From contig DASWMO010000322.1 of assembly GCA_036399715.1 (NCBI GenBank), positions 1 to 7,803 of the forward strand: a stretch of DNA of 7,803 nt, read 5' to 3'. Each line of letters starts with the position of its first letter. Within the stretch, counting starts at the first letter, position 1. The notes below the pieces were generated by a model. It ran no database searches. It saw only the letters and a program-made list of their open reading frames with translations, and was not told the DNA's origin. Both the position numbers and the translations under genes were made by a program. Source of the stretch: DASVSE01 sp036399715 (GTDB taxonomy: Bacteria; Bacteroidota; Rhodothermia; Rhodothermales; Rubricoccaceae). This document shows positions 1 through 5,297 of the stretch, piece by piece.

Positions 1-556
1 TGTCGCCCGTCGCATCTGCTCGTGCCTCGTGGGGCATCGCGCCGGGGCCGCCGGCCGAGTGCATCACCACGAGCGGCGCACCGTAGTCGGCCGCGGCCTG
101 CGCCGTCGCCGTCCCGCCGCGGAGGCCGCGAACGTCGTTGACGAGGTGCGCGCCGGCCCGCAGCGCGGCCCGCGCGACGGGCCCCTTGGACGTGTCGACG
201 GAGATCAGCAGGTGCGGAAGCGCCCGCGCAATCGCCTCGACGACCGGCACGACGCGGTCCGTCTCCTCGTCCACACTCACGACGGCCGCCCCCGCCCCGT
301 ACGCCGCGCCGGCCGGCCGCGTGGACTCGCCGCCGACGTCGACGACCGTCGCGCCCTCGCGCTCCATCTCAGCGGCTCGGTCCACGGCCGCCTGCACGCT
401 AGTGTAGCGCCCGCCGTCCGAGAACGAGTCCGGCGTGACGTTAAGCACGCCGACGACGTGCGCTGGCCCGCCGAGGTGCTGCGGGCGGCAGTCCAGCGCG
501 CGGCCGCGGCAGTCGAGCCGCCAGAGGGCGTCGGGGAGCGCGGCGTCGGGGGGCAT
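1..556 (-). CDS. folP: Dihydropteroate synthase, 3' part missing (window edge)
   Basis: Folate biosynthesis enzyme in the cytoplasm: it condenses 4-aminobenzoate with 6-hydroxymethyl-7,8-dihydropterin pyrophosphate to give 7,8-dihydropteroate. I translated the minus strand by hand. From ATG at 556, 185 residues are visible before the window ends. The family signature VLNVTPDSFSDGG is at residues 37-49, the second signature VDVGGESTRPA at 72-82, the strand SVDTSKGPVARAAL at 119-132, the loop LVNDVRGLRGG at 138-148, and VVMH at 163-166. These match the order of TIM-barrel pterin-binding motifs in DHPS. About the last 90-100 residues, including the expected SxR motif near the C terminus, lie outside the window. 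The ATG places the first signature about 36 residues in, slightly later than in E. coli. No Shine-Dalgarno motif precedes it. It diverges from rpoD across about 218 bp in which I could not recognise a clear promoter for either gene. Confidence 0.95.
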   Translation of the reverse strand, partial: MPPDAALPDALWRLDCRGRALDCRPQHLGGPAHVVGVLNVTPDSFSDGGRYTSVQAAVDRAAEMEREGATVVDVGGESTRPAGAAYGAGAAVVSVDEETDRVVPVVEAIARALPHLLISVDTSKGPVARAALRAGAHLVNDVRGLRGGTATAQAAADYGAPLVVMHSAGGPGAMPHEARADATGD

Positions 557-774
557 GGGCGGGCAGTGCGGGCTGGAAGCTAGCGCCCGCGTGCGTCATC
601 GGTGGCCCGCGCCTCCGCCCGGCCGTCGGGACGGGCACCGCAGAAGGCCCGCTTCGCCCGGGACCCGCGGGCGGATTCCTCACGTAAACTGGGCGGTTTC
701 GAGCGCCGCGCCGCTGAATTCCGCTCAGGACCGTCCCTCGCCTACCGGCCCGTTCGGGTCCTCCCTCTGAGGCC

Positions 775-1617
775 ATGTTCGTCCCCCGTACCCAGCGCAT
801 GCTGGACCAGTACCTGCTGGAGATCGGCCAGATTTCGCTCCTCAAGGTCGAGGACGAGGTGCGCCTCGCCCAGCGCATCCGCGCCGGGGACGGCGATGCG
901 CTGCACCAGCTCGTGCGCGCCAACCTGCGCTTCGTCGTCACGGTCGCCAAAAAATACCAGGGCCAGGGCCTGACGCTGGCCGACCTCATCAACGAGGGCA
1001 ACTACGGGCTCATCAAAGCCGCGCAGCGCTTCGACGAGACGCGGGGCTTCAAGTTCATCTCGTACGCCGTGTGGTGGATCCGGCAGGCGATCCTGCAGGC
1101 GCTCGCCGAGCAGAGCCGCGTCGTGCGGCTGCCGCTGAACCGCATCGGGACGATCTCGAAGATCCGCAACGCGTCGGCGCGGCTCGCGCAGCTCCACGAC
1201 CGCCCGCCGAACGTGGACGAGCTCGCGGCCGAGCTCGACATTGCGCCGGAGAAAGTCCGCGACGCGCTCCGGCACACGGCGCGCCACCTCTCGATGGATG
1301 CGCCGTTCAACGAGGACGACGACAACTCGCTGCTGGACGTGCTCGAGTCCCCGGGCGAGATCATGCCCGACGAGACGCTCATCGGGGAGAGCGTCAAGGC
1401 GGACATCGAGCGGGCGCTCGCGGGCCTGCTGCCGCGCGAGGCCGAGGTGACGCGGCTCTACTTCGGCATCGGGCGCGAGATTCCGATGACGCTCGAAGAG
1501 ATCGGGCAGGAGTTCGACCTCACCCGCGAGCGGGTCCGCCAGATCAAAGAGAAGGCGCTGCGGAAGTTGCGCCAGAAGAACCGCCGCGACGACCTCGCCG
1601 AGCACGTCGGGACGTGA
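775..1617 (+). CDS. rpoD: Primary-type sigma-70 factor (RpoD/SigA, short Bacteroidota form)
   Basis: Promoter-recognition subunit of RNA polymerase, 280 residues. Region 1.2 covers about residues 8-40 (QYLLEIGQISLL, EDEVRLAQRIRAGD). Region 2 covers 45-115, with the core-binding part NLRFVV..AKKYQGQGLTLADLINEGN and the region 2.3/2.4 helix FKFISYAVWWIRQAI at 92-106. Region 3 is about 118-200 (SMDAPF at 173-178, DNSLLDVLE at 183-191). Region 4 is 213-268, with the helix-turn-helix MTLEEIGQEFDLTRERVRQI at 238-257. Sigma-70 region 1.1 is absent, as in Bacteroidota primary sigma factors of about 285 residues, which this closely resembles. The N terminus (MFVPRTQRML) differs from the MRQLKI-type start usual in that group. 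It could therefore be a second RpoD paralogue rather than the sole housekeeping sigma; the window cannot decide. ATG 775 leaves about 10 residues before region 1.2 and has no Shine-Dalgarno motif. The gene is convergent with the Rad52-like gene, with a hairpin between the stops. Confidence 0.95.
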   Translation: MFVPRTQRMLDQYLLEIGQISLLKVEDEVRLAQRIRAGDGDALHQLVRANLRFVVTVAKKYQGQGLTLADLINEGNYGLIKAAQRFDETRGFKFISYAVWWIRQAILQALAEQSRVVRLPLNRIGTISKIRNASARLAQLHDRPPNVDELAAELDIAPEKVRDALRHTARHLSMDAPFNEDDDNSLLDVLESPGEIMPDETLIGESVKADIERALAGLLPREAEVTRLYFGIGREIPMTLEEIGQEFDLTRERVRQIKEKALRKLRQKNRRDDLAEHVGT

Positions 1618-1642
1618 GCGCCGGGGCGGGATGCCCCGGCGC
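1618..1642. terminator. Hairpin between convergent rpoD and Rad52-like genes
   Basis: A perfect 10-bp inverted repeat (GCGCCGGGGC, 5-nt loop GGGAT, GCCCCGGCGC) starts at the base after the rpoD stop and ends 5 bases before the stop of the opposing gene. Its location between two converging stops suggests a bidirectional terminator. No T-tract follows on either strand, so intrinsic termination by a classical mechanism is not shown. Confidence 0.7.
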
Positions 1643-1647
1643 GTCAC

Positions 1648-2358
1648 TCAGAAGCCTGGCTCGGTCCGCGGCGCGCCGCCATCGCCCTCGGCCGGCCGGC
1701 CGGCGGGGCGGATGATCCGGCGCGTGCCCGCCGGGCCCGACGGCCGCATCGCCTCGCCGCGGGACGCCTCGCCGCGCGTCGGCTCGGAGCGCGGGGCGTC
1801 GGTACGCGTCGCGTCAGGCCGTGCAGCGGGACGCGACTCGGTGCGCAGCGTGTCGGAAGATGCTGCCTCGGGCGGGCGCGACGACGGGCGCGGCGCTTCT
1901 GCCGAACGTGCGCTCGCGTACTCGCGGGGCAGACGCGGCGGCTCCGCGAAGCGCCCGCGCTCGTCGAGCCGCACCCACTGCGCGGGCAGGCTGTAGAGGC
2001 TCCGGCCGATGCCCCACATCACGGCGGCGCGCTTCATCGAGCCCGAGAGGCCGCCCTTGACGGCCTCGACGTCGGTGTTGTCCGCGCCGTCCCACTTGGT
2101 GACCCACTCGGGCGGCAGACCGTCCCGCTCGACGTAGACCGAGAGACCGCACACGACGCCGCCGTCGGGGCCGGGGCGGTACTCATTGCGCCAGTCGGCG
2201 GGGCCGCACACGGCATCGAGGCGGTCCTGGACGGCGCGGTTGGAGAGGTAGGCCATCGCGAGGCCCTTGGACTTGTCACGGGTGACGGCGCCGGGCTTCC
2301 ACTCGACGTCGGAGGTGGCGAAAGGCGCGGCGAGCAGCGGGAGGTCGCGGGCGAGCAT
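1648..2358 (-). CDS. Rad52/Rad22-family DNA repair (strand-annealing) protein
   Basis: Predicted single-strand annealing or recombination-mediator protein of the Rad52_Rad22 family, 236 residues from ATG 2358. The family core fills the N-terminal half: LLAAPFATSDVEWKPG at residues 8-23, KGLAMAYLSNRAVQDRLDAV at 31-50 followed by GPADW, GGVVCGLSVYV at 66-76, EWVTKWDGADNTDVEAVKGG at 84-103, and the strongest signature KRAAVMWGIGRSLY at 109-122, followed by LPAQWV. From about residue 136 on, the chain is a low-complexity Arg/Pro/Ala/Ser/Thr/Glu-rich tail of about 100 residues, probably disordered, ending in a short RRIIRPAGRPAEG stretch. The frame stays open upstream to ATG 2406 and GTG 2490, but the extra residues are unlike the family and the homology begins right after 2358, so I chose that start. 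Family members anneal complementary single strands. Whether this one is chromosomal housekeeping or of phage origin is unknown; base composition matches its neighbours. Confidence 0.85.
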   Translation of the reverse strand: MLARDLPLLAAPFATSDVEWKPGAVTRDKSKGLAMAYLSNRAVQDRLDAVCGPADWRNEYRPGPDGGVVCGLSVYVERDGLPPEWVTKWDGADNTDVEAVKGGLSGSMKRAAVMWGIGRSLYSLPAQWVRLDERGRFAEPPRLPREYASARSAEAPRPSSRPPEAASSDTLRTESRPAARPDATRTDAPRSEPTRGEASRGEAMRPSGPAGTRRIIRPAGRPAEGDGGAPRTEPGF

Positions 2359-2490
2359 CGGGGTGTTGGAGGAGTGCCCGGGCAAGATCCGGCCGCGCCG
2401 TGCCATCTCCGTGTCACACGGCACGGCTGAAATCCCAGGTGCCGTACCAATGGCGCGAAGAAACCGAACCCGCTGAATGGGCCATCGCAC

Positions 2491-2512
2491 TTGTTAAAGG
2501 CATGCTGAACAA
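2491..2512. promoter_or_regulatory. Imperfect inverted repeat, possible operator
   Basis: TTGTT at 2491-2495 and AACAA at 2508-2512 form perfect 5-bp arms around a 12-bp centre, with one further pair inside (2497/2506). It sits between divergent genes and overlaps the putative -33 element, a position where a repressor could act. The arms are short, so chance is a real alternative. No family of regulator can be assigned. Confidence 0.25.
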
Positions 2513-2522
2513 TTTACCTTGA
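2491..2522 (+). promoter_or_regulatory. Candidate Bacteroidota-type promoter (TTG-N21-TACCTTGA)
   Basis: TTG at 2491-2493 and TACCTTGA at 2515-2522, 21 bases apart, resemble the Bacteroidota -33 (TTTG) and -7 (TAnnTTTG) elements with about 19-21 bp spacing. The -7 match is one base short in the T run. It lies in a 70-base stretch (2491-2560) of about 40% GC, very unlike the surrounding sequence. It would start a transcript near 2528, about 57 bases ahead of the small gene at 2585. The same island must also serve the divergent Rad52-like gene, for which I saw no equally good match. Confidence 0.45.
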
Positions 2523-2584
2523 CTGATAAGGGTGATGTGGTCATCTTCCATCTTCGACAAGGTCCATCTGTCGCCTGCCTCGCC

Positions 2585-2845
2585 ATGTCCGATTCTGCGA
2601 TGCCCGCCCGTCTCGTCCCGACCCTCGCGGTGCGTAGCCGTGTGCGCCGGCTGCCCGCGGGCGGCGACGGCGCGCCCCGTCCGGGCGTCTCGGATCTCCT
2701 GACCCTTGCTGTCCCCGCACGCGTACCGACCGAGGCCGAGCAGGCTGCGGCCGCGTGGCGCTCGCGGGTCGAGGCAGGTCAGGCCGAGGCCCGGGCCGCC
2801 CTCCGTGTCCCGTTCAACCGGCCGGTGACGTGGGATCCGTCGTGA
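2585..2845 (+). CDS. Small protein of unknown function (86 aa)
   Basis: I do not recognise this protein. ATG 2585 opens an 86-residue frame with high G+C at third codon positions, as in real genes of this window. The frame extends upstream to a TTG at 2519, but that overlaps the promoter-like island, so the ATG is preferred. The N-terminal half is basic and Pro/Gly-rich (RSRVRRLPAGGDGAPRPG, about 18-35), followed by SDLLTLAVPARVPTEAEQAAAAW. A probable helix rich in Ala/Glu/Arg spans about 49-72, and the chain ends FNRPVTWDPS. There are no cysteines, no signal peptide and no membrane segment. It stands alone behind a candidate promoter, divergent from the Rad52-like gene. A functional link with that gene is possible but unsupported. 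Confidence 0.6.
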   Translation: MSDSAMPARLVPTLAVRSRVRRLPAGGDGAPRPGVSDLLTLAVPARVPTEAEQAAAAWRSRVEAGQAEARAALRVPFNRPVTWDPS

Positions 2846-3130
2846 CCTGGCCGTCTCGGGCGCCTGAAGCAGGACGGGCGCGTGGCCGAGCCACGTCGCC
2901 TTCACGCGAGTAGCGGATGCCGCGAGTAGCGGATGCCGCGAGAGCGGTTGTGTCCACCGGCACGCGCGGCGTCTCGACGACGGCGCGCCGGGTGAAGGCA
3001 CGGCCGGCGAGCCACCGCGCCGCTTGCGCCGGGTCCACGGCACCCGACGGGACCGTCCACGGGGTACGGCATCCGCCGCCCGGGCGGTAGTGATCGCGGC
3101 GCGCGTCGGGCGCGCGGCGGACGTCGGGCA
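2814..3130 (-). CDS. Doubtful open reading frame (105 aa), unknown
   Basis: An ATG at 3130 opens 105 codons on the minus strand, and a longer start at 3263 is also possible. In the first 66 codons roughly 86% of third positions are G/C and second positions are lower (about 71%), which leans weakly toward coding. The translation (DPAQAARWLAGRAFTRRAVVETPRVPVDTTAL at about 32-63) is not obviously shadow-like. Against it: the 3' third is low-complexity, it overlaps the end of the plus-strand small gene by 32 bases, and it carries a 16-bp tandem repeat whose length is not a multiple of three. No family is recognised. I would treat it as a possible gene or a decayed fragment. Confidence 0.25.
2880..2896 (+). 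terminator. Small hairpin downstream of the 86-aa gene
   Basis: CGTGGC (2881-2886), loop CGA, GCCACG (2890-2895) form a 6-bp stem, extended by a G-T pair at 2880/2896. It lies 35 bases after the stop of the small gene. It is short and has no T-tract, so a terminator role is only suggested by position. Confidence 0.3.
2905..2942. repeat. 16-bp direct tandem repeat, about 2.4 copies
   Basis: The unit CGCGAGTAGCGGATGC occurs at 2905-2920 and again, identical, at 2921-2936. A partial third copy (CGCGAG, then AGCGG with one T missing) begins at 2937. Each unit with the next base pair can form a small GCGG-ATG-CCGC hairpin. Copy number may vary by replication slippage. Confidence 0.85.
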
Positions 3131-3268
3131 TGGAGGAGCGAAGGAGAACGGGGACAGGAGCCGGCGGCGCGACCGAAGTTCGACGCGCCACGCGTTCCCT
3201 TCTAACCGGAAACGCAGAAACGCGGCCTGCCCCAGGCGCTACCCTTCCGGTGCGTTCCCCCACAGAAG

Positions 3269-4666
3269 ATGAAGTACCTCTCCCTCGGCGACACCCACGA
3301 GATTGCCGCCTCGTGCCACTATATCGAGATCGGCGGCACCGGCGTGATCCTCGACGCCGGAATGGACCCGGACAAGGACGGCTACGACGCCCTCCCGCCG
3401 TTCGAGCTCGTCAAGTCCCGCCCCGTCGACCACATCGTCGTGACGCACGCGCACCACGACCACCTCGGGTCGCTGCCGGTCCTCACGCGCGAGGTCCCGC
3501 ACGCCCACGTCCACATGTCGCGCCCGACCGCGATGCTCGCCGAGGTGCTGCTGCCGTCGTCGGCGCGGCTCCAGAAGCGGCGCATGCGCGAGGGCAGCAC
3601 GACGACCGCGCCGGTCTTCGACGTCGAGACGGCCGAGGCGCTGAGCTACGTCTACGAGACGCACACGCTCGACACGCCCTTCCGCCTCGCGGGCCTCAAG
3701 GCCGAGGGCGACCTCGTCGGCACGTTCTACCACGCGAGCCACGTCCTCGGTGCGGTCGGCCTGCTGCTTGACGGCGACGAGGTCGGGCCCGACGGCATCC
3801 TCGAGCGCCGCCGCGTGTTCTACACCGCCGACACGTCCGTTCAGCCGCAGACGATCCTGCCCGGCGCCGAATTCCCCGACGAGTCCGTCGACGTGCTGAT
3901 CCTCGAGTCCACGCTCGGCGCAGACCCCGACGCGGCCGCGACGACGCGCAAGGCCGAGGAGCGGCGCTTCGCCGACACGCTCGGCGCCGTCGCCGCGAGG
4001 GGAGGCGTCGCGCTCATCCCGGTCTTCGCCCTCGGGCGCAGCCAGGACGTGCTCGCGATGATCGACCGCGCCAAGACGCGCGGGGCCATCCCGAAGGACA
4101 TGCCGGTCTACACGGCCGGCTCGATGCGCGCCATCGCCGAGATCTACGACCGCACGCGCGAGACCAGCCCGCGCCTGGACCCCGACTTCGAGGTCTTCGG
4201 CGTGGACCAGGAGCGCCTGCCGCGCTCGACGGCGCGCACGAACGAGGCCATCGGCAAGGCTGGCATCTTCGTCGTCTCGTCGGGCATGCTCTTCGAGCGG
4301 ACGCCGAGCTTCGACCTCGCCGCCCGCCTCGTTGCGGACCCGCGCCACGCGATCCTCTTTGTCGGCTACTCGAAGGAGGGCTCGCCGGGCGACCGCCTCC
4401 AGCAGGCGGCCGCTGCGGGCGAGTCCATGGTCTTCGACGAGGGCGACGGCCCGATCCCGGTCCGTGCGACCGTGGACCGGTTCCGCTTCTCGGGCCACGC
4501 CAACCGCGACGACCTCGTCGGCCTCGTCGGGCGAATGGACCCCGAGACGGTCGTGCTCGTCCACGGCGAGACGTCGGCCAAGCAGTGGATGCGCGACGCG
4601 ATCGAGGAGGCCTACCCGGACGTTCACGTCATCATCCCGGAGCAGGGCGTCGAGATCGAGCTGTAA
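3269..4666 (+). CDS. Beta-CASP metallo-beta-lactamase nuclease (CPSF73-like)
   Basis: Predicted zinc-dependent RNA endonuclease or exonuclease of the beta-CASP branch, 465 residues, cytoplasmic. Metallo-beta-lactamase motifs appear in order: an N-terminal aspartate in ILDAGMDP (D29/D33 area), motif 2 HAHHDHLG at 60-67 (H60, H62, D64, H65), motif 3 histidine H158 in HASHVLGA, and motif 4 D188 in FYTADTS. Beta-CASP motifs follow: A, E213 in ILESTLG; B, H410 in FSGHANRDDL; C, H432 in VLVHGE. VFALGRSQD at 252-260 and SSGML at 337-341 are also typical. The canonical aspartate after the motif B histidine (HAD) is Asn here (HAN). Length and domain order fit bacterial and archaeal CPSF73/Ysh1-like nucleases of about 430-470 residues rather than RNase J, which carries an extra C-terminal domain. 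ATG 3269 precedes the first beta strand directly and has no Shine-Dalgarno motif. It lies 87 bp ahead of rimB on the same strand. Confidence 0.92.
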   Translation: MKYLSLGDTHEIAASCHYIEIGGTGVILDAGMDPDKDGYDALPPFELVKSRPVDHIVVTHAHHDHLGSLPVLTREVPHAHVHMSRPTAMLAEVLLPSSARLQKRRMREGSTTTAPVFDVETAEALSYVYETHTLDTPFRLAGLKAEGDLVGTFYHASHVLGAVGLLLDGDEVGPDGILERRRVFYTADTSVQPQTILPGAEFPDESVDVLILESTLGADPDAAATTRKAEERRFADTLGAVAARGGVALIPVFALGRSQDVLAMIDRAKTRGAIPKDMPVYTAGSMRAIAEIYDRTRETSPRLDPDFEVFGVDQERLPRSTARTNEAIGKAGIFVVSSGMLFERTPSFDLAARLVADPRHAILFVGYSKEGSPGDRLQQAAAAGESMVFDEGDGPIPVRATVDRFRFSGHANRDDLVGLVGRMDPETVVLVHGETSAKQWMRDAIEEAYPDVHVIIPEQGVEIEL

Positions 4667-4685
4667 CGGGCGGAGCTGCGGCCTC

Positions 4686-4692
4686 TACTTTG
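4686..4692 (+). promoter_or_regulatory. TAnnTTG-like -7 element before rimB
   Basis: TACTTTG, 20 bases after the nuclease stop, resembles the Bacteroidota -7 element TAnnTTTG with one T missing. No clear TTTG was found about 20 bases upstream. If used, it would start a transcript at or just inside the hairpin at 4694-4737. Confidence 0.3.
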
Positions 4693-4693
4693 T

Positions 4694-4737
4694 GTCGGCG
4701 GCCGCGGGCGGAGGAAGTCCACCGCCCGGCCGCCGAC
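4694..4737 (+). terminator. Large bulged hairpin between the nuclease gene and rimB
   Basis: The left arm 4694-4711 pairs with the right arm 4722-4737: ten pairs (GTCGGCGGCC with GGCCGCCGAC), a 2-nt bulge (GC at 4704-4705), then six pairs (GGGCGG with CCGCCC), around a 10-nt loop AGGAAGTCCA. This is 16 base pairs, nearly all G-C. It starts 27 bases after the nuclease stop and ends 16 bases before the rimB start. It can be read as a terminator of the nuclease gene or as a 5' leader structure of rimB. No T-tract follows. Confidence 0.6.
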
Positions 4738-4753
4738 CCCATTTCGTACCCAG

Positions 4754-5254
4754 ATGGCCGCCCCCGCCTCGCTCATTACCGTCGGCTGGCGCGAGTGGGT
4801 CGCCTTCCCCGAGATCGGGCTGCCGGCCGTGCGCGCAAAGGTGGACACGGGCGCGGCGACGTCCGCGCTCCACGCGCACTCCGTCGAGCGGTTCGCCCGC
4901 GGCGGCGCGCCCTACGTCCGCTTCAGCGTGCACCCGTTCTTCCGCCGCCACCGCCGCGTGACGGTCGTGTGCGAGGCGCCACTCGTCGACGAGCGGACGG
5001 TCACGTCGTCGTCGGGCCACGAGGACGCGCGCCTCGTCGTCGGCGTGACGCTGCGCCTCGGCGTCCGGTCGGACGCGCCCGAGTGGCCGGTCGAGGTCGG
5101 GCTCGCCGACCGCCGCCAGATGCGCTTCCCGATGCTGCTCGGCCGCGAGGCGATGGCCGGGCGCGTCGTCGTGGATCCCGGCGCGTCGTTCCTGCTCGGT
5201 GCAGCCGACGCCGCCGCGGCGCTCTACGAGTCCGGAGACCCCCGGCGGCCGTAA
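4754..5254 (+). CDS. rimB: RimB-type retropepsin-like protease (ATP-dependent zinc protease family)
   Basis: Member of the family annotated as RimK/LysX-associated ATP-dependent zinc protease, with a retropepsin-like fold, 166 residues. Seen in the sequence: TVGWREWVAFPEIGLPAVRAKVDTGAATSALHA at 9-41, holding the aspartyl-protease-like DTGA (D31-A34); the conserved SSSGHE at 85-90; the strand RFPMLLGREAM at 124-134; and VVDPGASFLLG at 139-149, ending as the family does. The length is usual. In Pseudomonas, RimB works with RimK, countering or trimming the poly-glutamate that RimK adds to ribosomal protein S6. The rimK gene 43 bp downstream supports that pairing here. The small Pseudomonas partner RimA is not present between them. 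ATG 4754 begins just before the first conserved strand and has no Shine-Dalgarno motif. Confidence 0.88.
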   Translation: MAAPASLITVGWREWVAFPEIGLPAVRAKVDTGAATSALHAHSVERFARGGAPYVRFSVHPFFRRHRRVTVVCEAPLVDERTVTSSSGHEDARLVVGVTLRLGVRSDAPEWPVEVGLADRRQMRFPMLLGREAMAGRVVVDPGASFLLGAADAAAALYESGDPRRP

Positions 5255-5297
5255 GCTTCCCGGCCTGCCCAATGGCCCCTCGGGCAAACCCGACCCT

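Larger units (their letters stand above)
2846..3268. other. Long spacer without a confident gene
   Basis: These 423 bases separate the 86-aa gene from the beta-CASP nuclease gene. They hold a small hairpin, the 16-bp tandem repeat, and a doubtful minus-strand frame. Near the right end, the short direct repeat GAAACGC occurs at 3209-3215 and 3217-3223. The last 80 bases are less GC-rich and should contain the nuclease promoter; the best I can point to is TACCCTTC at about 3240-3247, a poor match to TAnnTTTG. I see no RNA gene or mobile-element end. Confidence 0.5.

Noticed and set aside
29..583. 184-codon plus-strand frame at the left end
   Set aside because: It is antisense to folP, whose DHPS motifs are clear on the minus strand.
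742..1647. 301-codon open frame antisense to rpoD
   Set aside because: It mirrors rpoD codons (stop-poor because of GC richness) and gives an Arg/Leu/Val/Asp-rich translation without any domain. The sigma factor on the other strand is unmistakable.
2359..2490. N-terminal extension of the Rad52-like protein to GTG 2490 or ATG 2406
   Set aside because: The extra 16-44 residues do not resemble the family, and similarity starts just after ATG 2358. The GTG start also lies at the edge of the AT-rich promoter island.
2905..2942. Possible CRISPR-like repeat
   Set aside because: The units are directly adjacent with no spacers and are only 16 bp long; this is a simple tandem repeat.
2414..3043. 209-codon minus-strand frame across the AT-rich island and small gene
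   Set aside because: It crosses the promoter-like region, is antisense to the more plausible 86-aa gene, and has an Arg/Pro-rich translation.
3239..4627. 462-codon open frame antisense to the beta-CASP nuclease
   Set aside because: Long antisense frames are expected where GC3 is very high. The translation is low-complexity, and all motifs lie on the plus strand.
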